A stretch of DNA of 64,000 nt. Source: Alphaproteobacteria bacterium. Its GTDB lineage: Bacteria; Pseudomonadota; Alphaproteobacteria; UBA9655. The translations under genes were made by a program, and so were the position numbers. The stretch covers positions 1 through 64,000 of the forward strand of contig DAIDHR010000006.1 in the NCBI GenBank assembly GCA_027459605.1. Reading direction: 5' to 3'. A model generated the notes under the pieces. That model saw nothing but the letters and a program-made list of their open reading frames with translations, made no database searches and was not told the origin of the DNA. Shown here piece after piece: positions 30,998-41,039 of the stretch (positions are counted from its first letter, which is position 1; the number at the start of each line of letters is the position of its first letter).

Positions 30998-33130
30998 ATG
31001 AAGCAAATCCTTCAGAACTTAAAATCAGGTGAAACTTTTGTCGAGGACATTCCCGTTCCTCTTCCCAACAAGCAATCTATTATTGTAAAAACGTCAACCA
31101 CTCTCGTTTCAACTGGAACTGAAAAGATGGTTGTTGATTTTGGGCGTTCGGGATTGATTGGGAAAATAAAAAAGCAGCCTGATAAAGTGAAAATGGTGTT
31201 GAGTAAAATCAAAACCGATGGACTTGTATCAACGTATGAAGCTGTACAAAGTAAATTGGATCAACCTCTTCCTCTTGGCTATTGCAATGTGGGAAAGGTT
31301 ATCGATATTGGACCGGACGTAAAGGGGTTTAAGGTTGGGGATCGGGTTGTTTCCAACGGGAATCATGCTGAAGTTGTTCGAGTTTCACCTAACTTGTCAT
31401 GTAAAATACCGGACGCCGTTACCGATGAGGAGGCCTCCTTTTCTGTTGTGGGAGCCATAGCCCTTCAAGGAATTCGTGTTCTGAACCCCACCATAGGAGA
31501 AACAGTTGCTGTCATGGGGTTAGGGTTAATCGGCCTTTTAACGGTACAACTTTTAAAAGCAAATGGATGTCAAGTTATAGGCATTGATTTTGATCAAGAC
31601 AAAGTCGCCCTTGCAAAAAAATTTGGAGCCATTCCTTTTGACCTCTCAAAGCAAACGGATTTACTTTCCTTTGCCAATCAAGTAACCCAAGAACGGGGGG
31701 TCGATGGTGTTATTATGACTCTCTCAACAGATAGTCATGATCCCATTCATCAAGCAGCTCAGATATGCCGCAAACGGGGAAAAATTGTTCTCGTTGGCAT
31801 TACTGGATTACATTTGCTTCGATCTGATTTCTATGAGAAAGAGTTGAGCTTTCAGGTCTCTTGTTCCTATGGTCCTGGGCGGTATGATCCGCTTTATGAA
31901 GATCGAGCTCAAGATTATCCTTTTGGTTTCGTTCGTTGGACAGCCCAACGCAACATGGAGGCCTTCTTATCTTTCCTTGAGCAAAAACGCGTGGATATAT
32001 CGAACCTTGTTTCTCACCGTTATGAAATTAATGATGCTGAAAAAGCTTACGATACCCTTCACAAAGGACGATCCTCGTTAGGAATTATTCTTGAATATAA
32101 AACGACCGAAGATTTTACCCATACCTCACATAAGATTATTGCCTATAAAAAAGATGGTGTTCCTCAATCCGAAGTCCGCGTTGGATTTGTGGGATCTGGA
32201 AATTATGCTGTTCGTAATTTACTTCCCTCCCTTAGAAAGACTCCGGCTGTGTTGCATACAGTTTGTTCTTCCGGCGGAGTAACTGCAGCTTATGCTGCGC
32301 GTAAATTTGGGTTTCTTAAGGCAACAACCGATCCTAATAATCTTATTGGCAACCCTGAGATTCAATCAGTTTTTATTGTAACGCGCCACAATTCACATGC
32401 AGATTTAGTTTGCAAGGCTTTGAAGGCTGGACAAAATGTCTTTGTTGAAAAACCATTAGCCCTTTCACTTGATGAGGTGGCTAAAATTGCTAGTGTGTAT
32501 CGTAAAACAAAGGATCAGGAAAATTCTCCCATTCTTATGGTGGGGTACAACAGGAGGTTTTCCCCTTTTGTGTCAAAGATGAAAACTCTTTTAAATTCAA
32601 CTTCTGCTCCTAAATCGTTTATTATGACCGTTAATTCTGGCAAAATACCCTCCGATCATTGGACGCAAGATTTAAAAGTGGGTGGCGGTAGAATTGTTGG
32701 TGAGGGTTGTCACTTTATTGACCTTTTACGATATTTAGTGGGATCAAGAATAAAGTCCTATGAATTTATTGGCCTTAAAAAAGAGAGCCTTGGGCAAAGT
32801 GATTGTGGCTCTATAAGCCTCACTTTTGAAGATGGGTCATGGGGGGTTATCCATTATATGTCGACTGGCCACCGGTCATTCCCTAAGGAGAGGTTAGAAG
32901 TATTTGTCGATGGAAAAATGCTTCTCCTCGATAATTTTAGATCCCTTAAAGGACTAGGGTGGTCTAGCTTCTCTAAGATGCGAAAGTTTATCCAAGATAA
33001 GGGGCAAGATAATTGTGTTAAAGCTTTCTATGATGCTATTATCTCAGGAAAGGGCTCCCCTATACCATTTGATGAATTAATTGAAGTTGCCTCTGTTACG
33101 ATTGAACTAGGGGCAAAAGCATGCCTCTAA
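30998..33130 (+). CDS. Bi-domain oxidoreductase (MDR + Gfo/Idh/MocA), copy 2
   Basis: Same architecture and conserved blocks as 20345-22486 (SCSYGPGRYD, QDYPFGFVRWTAQRNMEAFL, VFVEKPLAL). Confidence 0.9.
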   Translation: MKQILQNLKSGETFVEDIPVPLPNKQSIIVKTSTTLVSTGTEKMVVDFGRSGLIGKIKKQPDKVKMVLSKIKTDGLVSTYEAVQSKLDQPLPLGYCNVGKVIDIGPDVKGFKVGDRVVSNGNHAEVVRVSPNLSCKIPDAVTDEEASFSVVGAIALQGIRVLNPTIGETVAVMGLGLIGLLTVQLLKANGCQVIGIDFDQDKVALAKKFGAIPFDLSKQTDLLSFANQVTQERGVDGVIMTLSTDSHDPIHQAAQICRKRGKIVLVGITGLHLLRSDFYEKELSFQVSCSYGPGRYDPLYEDRAQDYPFGFVRWTAQRNMEAFLSFLEQKRVDISNLVSHRYEINDAEKAYDTLHKGRSSLGIILEYKTTEDFTHTSHKIIAYKKDGVPQSEVRVGFVGSGNYAVRNLLPSLRKTPAVLHTVCSSGGVTAAYAARKFGFLKATTDPNNLIGNPEIQSVFIVTRHNSHADLVCKALKAGQNVFVEKPLALSLDEVAKIASVYRKTKDQENSPILMVGYNRRFSPFVSKMKTLLNSTSAPKSFIMTVNSGKIPSDHWTQDLKVGGGRIVGEGCHFIDLLRYLVGSRIKSYEFIGLKKESLGQSDCGSISLTFEDGSWGVIHYMSTGHRSFPKERLEVFVDGKMLLLDNFRSLKGLGWSSFSKMRKFIQDKGQDNCVKAFYDAIISGKGSPIPFDELIEVASVTIELGAKACL

Positions 33131-34800
33131 ATAAGCTGGCATTATATTATCATACTTTAAAATATCTTAAATTTAGTCAACTCTGGTTCAGATTCGTCCG
33201 CTTTCTTATCCCTCTTAATTTTTTTTTTGCCCCTCAATGGAGCCCTCAGCCCAGGAAATTTAAAGACAAGTGGAAACAAGCGCCTTTTGATGGGGAGCCT
33301 CTCGTCAGCGAAAATCCTTTAACTTTTAGCTTTCTAAATTCCCAAGGTATTATAGATCAGAAAGAAGATTGGAATTTAGCGACCCAGCCTAAATTATGGC
33401 TCTATAATCTTCATTACCATGACTTTTTGCGCAGTAAGATAGGGGGCCCTCTAAAAGAGAAAATACTCTATAAATGGATTGAGCAAAACCCTTGGCCTGA
33501 AGGAATTGGATGGGAGCCCTACCCATTATCTCTGCGAATTGTTAATTGGATCCAATATTTTTTAAGGGATCATGATCCAAGTTGCGTACAACTTCAAAGT
33601 TTATATTTACAGTGTTTTTCCTTGAGTAAACAAATCGAGTATCACCTTCAAGGAAATCACCTTTTTGAAAATGCAAAAGCTCTTTTGTTTGCAAGTCTTT
33701 ATTTTGATACAAAGGATTCTAGAAGGTGGTTACAGAAAGCTATTAAGATCCTCAACACTCAGCTTATAGAACAAATTTTAGAGGATGGGGGACATTTTGA
33801 GCGCAGTCCAATGTATCACGCCATTATACTTGAAGGGCTATTAGATATTTACCAACTTATTGCCCTTTCTAAGGAGAGCGTTGATCTTGAAACAGAGAAA
33901 CAATTAAGTAAAGTAGAGCAAACAATTCTTCACATTATCCCCAAGATGTTGAATTGGCTTTCTGCTCTAAGTCATCCGGATAGAAAAATTGCATTTTTTA
34001 ATGATTCCACATTTGAGGTCGCAATAACTCCCCAGAGCCTTTACCAATATGCTGAATCGCTAGGGTTTAATATGCCTTCCGTAGAGGCCTCACTAGTCTG
34101 TCTTGAGGCAAGCGGATTTTGTCGAGCCAAAAATGAAAATGCTCTTATCCTTGCAGATATAGGATCTGTTGGCCCTTCCTATATTCCAGGGCATGCCCAT
34201 GCTGAAACTTTTTGTTTTGAATTTTCTTTAAAAGGCGAACGCCTTTTTGTTAATAGCGGTATTTCAACCTATACTCCTGGACGGGAGCGAGACTATCAAC
34301 GGGGAACGTTAGCTCACAATACTGTTTCTATTGATGGAGAAAATTCGTCACAGACTTGGTCTAGCTTTCGGGTTGCCAAACGTGCAAAAGTATTTGATAT
34401 TCAAACGGATGTTCAAGGATCACAAATCGTATTTTCAGCCTCCCATGATGGGTATAAACGTTTAAAGTACGGTCTAATTCACAGACGAGAATGGGGCTTA
34501 TCTGAAGAGAAAATGCTTATAAAAGATTCATTGTTTGGCACAGGTATCCCGGAAGTCCTAGCTTCATTTCACCTCCATCCCCAGTGGAGTGTTCTATCTG
34601 AAGAAAAAGATATAGTGAACTTAGTTTCTTCAGAAACCCAGAATGCTGTTTGGATAAAATTCCCTAAAGAAGCTAAAGTGGTAGTTGAATCTTATGATTA
34701 CGCCCTTGGATTTAATAAAAAGAAGAAAGGGATCTGTTTAAGGGCTTGCTTCGCAGGCAGAGTTTTACCATATTCTTTTGAAAGTGAAATAGGATGGTAA
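33121..34800 (+). CDS. Heparinase II/III-family protein, copy 2 (no obvious signal peptide)
   Basis: LQGNHLFENAKALLFASLYF; GHAHAETFCFEFSLKGERLFVNSGISTY; RGTLAHNTVSIDGENSSQTW. Confidence 0.88.
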   Translation: MPLNKLALYYHTLKYLKFSQLWFRFVRFLIPLNFFFAPQWSPQPRKFKDKWKQAPFDGEPLVSENPLTFSFLNSQGIIDQKEDWNLATQPKLWLYNLHYHDFLRSKIGGPLKEKILYKWIEQNPWPEGIGWEPYPLSLRIVNWIQYFLRDHDPSCVQLQSLYLQCFSLSKQIEYHLQGNHLFENAKALLFASLYFDTKDSRRWLQKAIKILNTQLIEQILEDGGHFERSPMYHAIILEGLLDIYQLIALSKESVDLETEKQLSKVEQTILHIIPKMLNWLSALSHPDRKIAFFNDSTFEVAITPQSLYQYAESLGFNMPSVEASLVCLEASGFCRAKNENALILADIGSVGPSYIPGHAHAETFCFEFSLKGERLFVNSGISTYTPGRERDYQRGTLAHNTVSIDGENSSQTWSSFRVAKRAKVFDIQTDVQGSQIVFSASHDGYKRLKYGLIHRREWGLSEEKMLIKDSLFGTGIPEVLASFHLHPQWSVLSEEKDIVNLVSSETQNAVWIKFPKEAKVVVESYDYALGFNKKKKGICLRACFAGRVLPYSFESEIGW

Positions 34801-34801
34801 A

Positions 34802-36028
34802 ATGAAGATTCTGTTTTTATCTGATAATTTTCCACCTGAGGTTAATGCTGCAGCCTCAAGGGTTTATGAGCGATCATGCTACTGGGTAAAAAGTAATCAT
34901 CAAGTTTCAGTCATGACATCTGCCCCAAATTTTCCCTTAGGAAAGCTTTTTAAAGGGTATCAGAATAAATGGGTCCAAAAGGAGACCATGGATGGTATAC
35001 AGCTTATTCGAGTTAAAACATTTATGGCCCCAAATAAGGGGTTTCTTTTAAGGACGATCGACTTTCTCTCCTATATGGTCATGGCCATTATCATTGGGGC
35101 TTTTCAGCCTAAGCCTGATGTTATTATTGCCACATCGCCTCAGTTTTTTACAGCTGTGGCAGGATGGGCATTATCTAAAATTAAAAGGGTTCCTTTTATT
35201 TTTGAAATTGGAGATTTGTGGCCCGAATCTATCAAGGGGTTGGGATTGCTGGGGGATTCAATCATTTATAGAACTCTCGAGAAGCTCGAGTTGTTTTTAT
35301 ATCGTCAAGCTTCTCTCATCGTCGCCCAAACAAACGCGCTTAAGGCTAATTTGGTAGCAAGGGGGGTTAATCCTCGTAAAATACAAGTCATTCTCAATGG
35401 AGTCGAACTTAACACATACAAGTCTATTTTAAAAAAGGATGACGAGATCACTCGCGATTATAAATTGCAGGGCAAATTTATTGTTGGGTATATTGGCACG
35501 CATGGGATGTCACAGGATCTCAAAAATGTCATTGATTGTGCAAAAATAGTAGAAGATAAGTGCAAGGATATATTTTTTCTTTTTGTAGGGGATGGAGCAG
35601 AAAAGGAGGAGCTTATTCGGTATTCAAAGGCTCTTGATGCGAAGAATACGCTCTTTATTCCTCTGCAACCTAAATCCGAAATTACAAGGTGGTGGAGTGT
35701 ATGCGATTTATCCCTTGTGACTTTAAAAAATTTGCCTATCTTTAAGACGATCATTCCCTCTAAAATTTTTGAATCCTTTGGCATGGGATTGCCTGTTTTC
35801 CTTGTTGCCCCTGAAGGTGAGGCCTCTCAGCTTATCGCAAAGGAAAAATTAGGAGTTCACGTTGCTCCTCAAGATGCACAAGTGTTTGCGAGTAAGCTCA
35901 TTGACCTATATCAAAATAACAGCCAACTAAAGACTCTAGCTGAAGCCTCTCGGCTTGCAGCTAAGCAATATAGCCGAGAAAAGCAAGCTCGAGAATTTCT
36001 TGATTTTATCGGACAGAAAATAGGTTGA
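34802..36028 (+). CDS. Glycosyltransferase family 4 (WbuB-like)
   Basis: MKILFLSDNFPPEVNAAASRVYERSCYW; FEIGDLWPESIKGLGLL; GYIGTHGMSQDL. Confidence 0.9.
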   Translation: MKILFLSDNFPPEVNAAASRVYERSCYWVKSNHQVSVMTSAPNFPLGKLFKGYQNKWVQKETMDGIQLIRVKTFMAPNKGFLLRTIDFLSYMVMAIIIGAFQPKPDVIIATSPQFFTAVAGWALSKIKRVPFIFEIGDLWPESIKGLGLLGDSIIYRTLEKLELFLYRQASLIVAQTNALKANLVARGVNPRKIQVILNGVELNTYKSILKKDDEITRDYKLQGKFIVGYIGTHGMSQDLKNVIDCAKIVEDKCKDIFFLFVGDGAEKEELIRYSKALDAKNTLFIPLQPKSEITRWWSVCDLSLVTLKNLPIFKTIIPSKIFESFGMGLPVFLVAPEGEASQLIAKEKLGVHVAPQDAQVFASKLIDLYQNNSQLKTLAEASRLAAKQYSREKQAREFLDFIGQKIG

Positions 36029-36082
36029 TCTAAAAAGATAAGGTACTCCTATCCAAGTTCTAGATAAACTATCATTTTTTTC

Positions 36083-36178
36083 ACATTGAAATACATAAGT
36101 TAATGTCATGTCTTCGCCCTGCTTTCTGCAAGGCTTACAATTGACGGTAACTTGTTGATTTTTAATGCCTATATAAAA
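36083..36178. repeat. Dispersed palindromic element, apparently truncated/internally deleted copy
   Basis: cattgaaatacataagttaatgtcatgtcttcgccctgctttctgcaaggcttacaattgacggtaac aligns to the two ends of the 41040-41205 copy. Confidence 0.65.
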
Positions 36179-36192
36179 TTGTCAGTTAGGAA

Positions 36193-36227
36193 GGGGTAAG
36201 TGAGGAAAAGTTACACTCATTTACCCC
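36193..36227. other. Strong hairpin between convergent genes
   Basis: ggggtaagtgag-N11-ctcatttacccc (one G-U/mismatch). Confidence 0.6.
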
Positions 36228-36342
36228 AATCCTGGATCGACCAATGCAGTCACATACTACCTATTAAAAGACCTGAAACTAATTCTTTCCACAGCTCAAC
36301 TCAGGCAAAATTACTAGGAGCCATTAGCTTAAAAAGACTGTC

Positions 36343-36522
36343 TTATTTTTCTAATTCTTTTTTTGTGTTTTTTGAATCTGGGTCAATTTTTTGTTTACGA
36401 CGGTAACGTTTGCTAACCGTGCGTGCAACAGTGTAAGATTTTTGTTTGGCAAGAACATGTGGCCGCACAGGCAATATAATCCGAAACTTTCTATAAAAGT
36501 CTAGATCAATAATATCAGCCAT
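36343..36522 (-). CDS. Small basic 59-aa protein of unknown function (not in the supplied ORF track)
   Basis: Hand translation: MADIIDLDFYRKFRIILPVRPHVLAKQKSYTVARTVSKRYRRKQKIDPDSKNTKKELEK*, preceded by gagaaaggacgtatc-ATG (AAGGA Shine-Dalgarno). Confidence 0.65.
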   Translation of the reverse strand: MADIIDLDFYRKFRIILPVRPHVLAKQKSYTVARTVSKRYRRKQKIDPDSKNTKKELEK

Positions 36523-36805
36523 GATACGTCCTTTCTCTCTCTTGGTCTATTATTAGTATAGAGGAAGGAAGTTAATATTCTTCTAGGGAAAAGTTGAAAA
36601 AGTCTTTATTTTTGAATTTTTATTTATTAATAAACATTAAAATTTAAGTATGACATCAAAATAATTTAAAAAATACTAGAATATAAAAAAATTATGAGCT
36701 CCTTTATACCTTACAACCTGACACTTTTTATTTCAATTGTTTTAAGCCCTCTGAGGTTATGGATGGGGTCTGGCAAAGGCTACACGAAAATGTCTGATTC
36801 TAAGA

Positions 36806-38203
36806 TTAAAAACTAATGCTAAATGCGAGACGTGAGCTTTTCTTTCTCTTCTTGGACTTATTTTTCTTTTTAATTAATTTTCTTTGCTTTTTTTGTGCCT
36901 TTTTTTGAATTGATTTTTGTTTCTTTACTTTGTTTTTAGAAAGTAGCTTTTTAGTAGGTGATGGCTTAGATACTAGCTTTTTCACAACAGGAGCTGGAGA
37001 CAGTGCAGGTTTAGCTCCTGGCTTAAATTTCCTGTCAAGTAAAGCTTGAGCTGCCGATAAGTCCAAGCTTTTATAATTGACATTACTAAATGGCCACCAC
37101 CTGTAATAAGTAATATCACGCCCAGATCGCTCCATAATATTTAAAATATCTTCTGAGTTTACAGCGTACCCCTTATCCCAAGCATGTTTTAGTAAAAGAA
37201 GAGCTCCACCGGCCGCAGTTGGAGCAGAAAACGATGTTCCACTTGTAAAAGTATTTTTTTTGTTTTCTATAGGAAGACGAAGGTCTTCTCCAGGGGCAAA
37301 CAGAAAGTGAGGTTTTTTGTTCTTATCATCTGGATTAGGAAGTTGAGAAAAGTTTGATATTTCTTCTTGACCATGACGATCATATCTTAGGGATCCAACG
37401 AAAAGAATTCCTTTTCCTTTTAATTTTTCATAGACTTCTTGTGTTTTAGATTTCCTAAAAAAACCCCAAAAATTATCCCACATATCCCAAAGATTGTTGA
37501 TGCCGTCGTTGCCAGCTGCTTTAACAATGATGATTCCTTTTTGAACAGCTTCTTTCAAGGCTTCAATAGTGTCTGAATTAATACTATTCGAGCAAAACCT
37601 TAGGCTTAAATTAATGACATCAACCTTTTGAGCAATCGCAGCCCGTATGGCTCTGGCCATGGCTTCTGGCCCGCTGATCCATTGGGGACCATTTGTATAT
37701 AATTTTAGATCAATGGGCAGGATTCTGGATTCGGGGGCAATATCATGTAAATCTTGCATAACGGCAGACCCATGATTTAGGGCGCCATAAGCAGTAATGG
37801 TATTTTTTAAAGCAGACCTAGCTATTTTCTGAGCATACATTGGATCATTATAAGCAGGCCTAGTTTCTTCATTCGGTGTTAGAACATAAGGATTGAGTTT
37901 TTTTAAAGCTGAAGGATGAATTACGCCTTTATCAGCAAGTCGTTTTGTATGATCAGGGTTAAAATCTGTATCTATGATAGCAACTGTAGGTATACGGCCA
38001 TTTTTGGCCTTCCCTCCCTTATTCCCTCCTAAATGGAGATTAACAGCATTTGTTGTTCTGCTTGGTATCGGGGCTCTTGTTAGCGAGTAAGGTTTATCAA
38101 AAATATAATAAGGATCATGAATATAATTGATTCCCCAGGAGGAAACTATTAAACCCAAAAAAATCCCGAATAGAAAAACAATACGACTAAATAAGTTTAA
38201 CAT
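36806..38203 (-). CDS. Subtilisin-like S8 serine peptidase with Lys-rich C-terminal tail
   Basis: Catalytic Asp (AIIDTDFNPDH), His (LNHGSAVM), Asn (KAAGNDG), Ser (SGTSFSAPTAAGG); N-terminal hydrophobic segment; internal ATG chosen over an upstream TTG. Confidence 0.88.
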   Translation of the reverse strand: MLNLFSRIVFLFGIFLGLIVSSWGINYIHDPYYIFDKPYSLTRAPIPSRTTNAVNLHLGGNKGGKAKNGRIPTVAIIDTDFNPDHTKRLADKGVIHPSALKKLNPYVLTPNEETRPAYNDPMYAQKIARSALKNTITAYGALNHGSAVMQDLHDIAPESRILPIDLKLYTNGPQWISGPEAMARAIRAAIAQKVDVINLSLRFCSNSINSDTIEALKEAVQKGIIIVKAAGNDGINNLWDMWDNFWGFFRKSKTQEVYEKLKGKGILFVGSLRYDRHGQEEISNFSQLPNPDDKNKKPHFLFAPGEDLRLPIENKKNTFTSGTSFSAPTAAGGALLLLKHAWDKGYAVNSEDILNIMERSGRDITYYRWWPFSNVNYKSLDLSAAQALLDRKFKPGAKPALSPAPVVKKLVSKPSPTKKLLSKNKVKKQKSIQKKAQKKQRKLIKKKNKSKKRKKSSRLAFSISF

Positions 38204-38478
38204 TAAAATACCACCACTAAGCAATTAAGCATCAACTATAAGAAATATAGATTGGCCTTTTGAAATTGCAAGAAAATTATTCGATTTGGACAGGTTTTTA
38301 TCGATCTATCATACAAGTGATCGTCTTTTTCCTCTGATGGAAGGTTGCTCCCTGTTAACTTATGGCGTTTTCGCTTGCCATTTGAGGTTGGTAAAAAGAC
38401 TTAATGCAGGCCATTAAATAATTATATCCTCTTTCGCAAGTTTATATAAGGATGGTGACCCCCTTTAGAATAATCTTA

Positions 38479-40167
38479 TTAAGCCGTCTTTCGCATCAAG
38501 GGCTTGTACTTCAACCGGTGGGGCTGATCTGCGTCTATACCCAAACGACGTTTGTAATCAGACTCGTAAGCTTGGTAGTTACCTTCAAACCACTCTACAT
38601 GGCTATTGCCTTCAAAGGCTAGGATATGCGTTGCGATACGGTCGAGGAACCATCGGTCGTGGCTAATAATCACAGCGCATCCCGCAAACTCAAGAAGAGC
38701 TTCCTCAAGCGCTCGAAGAGTATCAATATCCAAGTCATTCGTAGGCTCGTCAAGTAAAAGCACGTTCACGCGGGATTTAAGCATTTTTGCAAGGTGGACA
38801 CGGTTGCGCTCTCCGCCTGAAAGCTGTCCCACCTTTTTCTGTTGGTCTGTTTTTTTAAAATTAAAGCTCGCACAATAGGCTCGGCTTGCCATTTTTCTCT
38901 TGCCTAGTTCGATTTCATCATGGCCTCCTGAGATTTCTTCCCAGACGGTCTTATCGGGATCTAAGCTATCGCGAGATTGATCGACATACCCTAAAACAAC
39001 CGTTTCTCCTATGCGAATGACTCCTTCGTTGGGTGTCTCTTTTTCGCTGATAAGTTTGAAAAGGGTTGTTTTGCCAGCACCATTTGGGCCGATAATGCCA
39101 ACAATTCCTCCTGCCGGGAGTTTAAAGCTTAAATCATCAATTAAAAGACGATCTCCAAAGCCTTTTGAAAGGTTTTGTGTTTCAATGACAACAGACCCAA
39201 GGCGAGGACCGGCTGGGATAATAATTTGAGCTGTTTCTTGAGATTTTCGAGCATCTTGAGCCAAAAGCTCTTCATAAGCTTGTATACGGGCTTTGCTTTT
39301 AGATTGGCGTGCTTTGGGAGATTGGCGAATCCACTCCAACTCCCGCGCAAGGGTTTTTTGTCGAGCTCCTTCTTGTTTACCTTCAAGCTCAAGCCGCTTT
39401 TGCTTCTGCTCTAGCCAAGCCGAATAATTCCCTTCGAAGGGAATTCCTTGCCCGCGATCTAACTCTAAGATCCACCCCACGACGTTATCTAAGAAATATC
39501 GGTCGTGAGTAACAAGAATGACCGTACCCTTATAATCTTGAAGATGGCGTTCAAGCCATGCTACCGATTCCGCATCCAAATGGTTTGTCGGCTCGTCTAG
39601 AAGCAAAATATCAGGCTGTTGAAGGAGAAGTTTGCATAAAGCTATCCTGCGTTTTTCTCCCCCCGAAAGTGTTTTTACATCCGTATTTCCTGGAGGACAG
39701 CGGAGCGCATCCATAGCGATTTCTACTTTGCGGCTCAAATCCCAAGCACCCACAGCTTCAATTTTCTCTTGAAGTTCGGCTTGTTCAGAGAGAAGGGCAT
39801 TCATTTCTTCATCGGACATGGGCTCAGCGAATTTAGCACTAATCGCTTCAAAACGGTCTAGCAACCCTTTTGTTTCTGAAAGAGCCTGGAGAACATTTTC
39901 TTCAACGGTAAGATTAGGGTTTAGTTCAGGTTCTTGAGGAAGGTATCCGACGGTTGTCCCTTGGGCAGCCCAGGCTTCCCCATTAAATTCAGTATCAAGA
40001 CCTGCCATAATTTTCATCAATGTGGATTTACCAGCCCCATTAACACCAATGATACCAATCTTGGCTCCAGGATAAAAAGACAGCCAAATGTCCTTGAAGA
40101 CCTCTCGACCTCCAGGATAAATTTTGGTCAGGCCTTTCATAACATATATATATTGATTGGATGCCAT
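38479..40167 (-). CDS. ettA: Energy-dependent translational throttle protein (ABC-F ATPase)
   Basis: [49 protein letters not shown]; two ABC modules with [16 protein letters not shown]. Confidence 0.96.
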   Translation of the reverse strand: MASNQYIYVMKGLTKIYPGGREVFKDIWLSFYPGAKIGIIGVNGAGKSTLMKIMAGLDTEFNGEAWAAQGTTVGYLPQEPELNPNLTVEENVLQALSETKGLLDRFEAISAKFAEPMSDEEMNALLSEQAELQEKIEAVGAWDLSRKVEIAMDALRCPPGNTDVKTLSGGEKRRIALCKLLLQQPDILLLDEPTNHLDAESVAWLERHLQDYKGTVILVTHDRYFLDNVVGWILELDRGQGIPFEGNYSAWLEQKQKRLELEGKQEGARQKTLARELEWIRQSPKARQSKSKARIQAYEELLAQDARKSQETAQIIIPAGPRLGSVVIETQNLSKGFGDRLLIDDLSFKLPAGGIVGIIGPNGAGKTTLFKLISEKETPNEGVIRIGETVVLGYVDQSRDSLDPDKTVWEEISGGHDEIELGKRKMASRAYCASFNFKKTDQQKKVGQLSGGERNRVHLAKMLKSRVNVLLLDEPTNDLDIDTLRALEEALLEFAGCAVIISHDRWFLDRIATHILAFEGNSHVEWFEGNYQAYESDYKRRLGIDADQPHRLKYKPLMRKTA

Positions 40168-40184
40168 ACTTACTCCTAAATGAC

Positions 40185-40261
40185 TGGTGGGCCCGGCAGG
40201 ACTCGAACCTGCGACACCTCCGTTATGAGCGGAGAGTTCTAACCAACTGAACTACAGGCCC
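40185..40261 (-). tRNA. tRNA with CAT anticodon (tRNA-Ile2-type likely; possibly Met), CCA encoded
   Basis: GGGCCTGTAGTTCAGTTGGTTAGAACTCTCCGCTCATAACGGAGGTGTCGCAGGTTCGAGTCCTGCCGGGCCCACCA folds to a full cloverleaf; 77 nt. Confidence 0.95.
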
Positions 40262-40449
40262 AGAAGAATTTTCCTAAAATACCTGAATTCCTCGTTGGGT
40301 CAATGAAAAAAGGAAGTGTTCTAGGTTTGCTTATTTATGGGCAAATCTTTTGGATTAAAGTTTGATATCTTTTTAATAATTTGTTATAAAAGAGAAAGGT
40401 AAAATGACCTGATTTTAACCCTAATCAATAATAATAAAAGGAAGGCGAC

Positions 40450-40893
40450 ATGAAAAAATTGTTAACTTTCTCTTTCTTGGCAGTTCTATCAAGCACAATC
40501 TTGTCACATGGCGTAAATGCTGTTGAGGTTCGAATAAAGGGAACGTACAATGAACTTGATCTCATTAATGGCGAACACCCAAGTAAATACAAATTAGAAA
40601 TAGTGGACACCCAAAAGCATGAGATGATACACCCAACAGAGCCTAATACATTCGAGGCCCCCATTACAACATTCCCAACACCAGATAAACCTGTAGAAGT
40701 AAGATATACATACAATCAAACACTTCCTCATAACGCTCGAGTTAGATTCCAAATCTTATTTACTGCGGGAAGATTTTCCATGTATGCATTTTGCCCAGAG
40801 ACTCATATTACCCAAGAATTAAAAGCTATTAATCTTGTAGTTAACGCTAAATATCAGTGTCAAGTGCAAGCTAGGAACATGACAGAAGAATAG
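40450..40893 (+). CDS. Small secreted protein of unknown function
   Basis: Signal peptide MKKLLTFSFLAVLSSTILSHGVNA; GGAAGG RBS. Confidence 0.7.
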   Translation: MKKLLTFSFLAVLSSTILSHGVNAVEVRIKGTYNELDLINGEHPSKYKLEIVDTQKHEMIHPTEPNTFEAPITTFPTPDKPVEVRYTYNQTLPHNARVRFQILFTAGRFSMYAFCPETHITQELKAINLVVNAKYQCQVQARNMTEE

Positions 40894-41039
40894 GAAACTA
40901 TATTCAAAGGATTTCAAGTTTTCGGGCCAGGTGTTCGAAACTTGAAAGGCGAGGAGTAAAGTACTTTCAAGGGGGCCGTGATCAGTGTTTCGGACACTAA
41001 GCCTCATTTTTAACCTTGCTAATTTTAACCCCAGTATTG

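Noticed and set aside
34740-34790. gcttgcttcgcaggcag near the end of heparinase-like copy 2 as another repeat insertion in a gene
   Set aside because: Too short and lacks the inverted partner and conserved flanks.
36200-36406. 68-aa plus-strand ORF
   Set aside because: Weak start and overlaps the better supported minus-strand 59-aa ORF.
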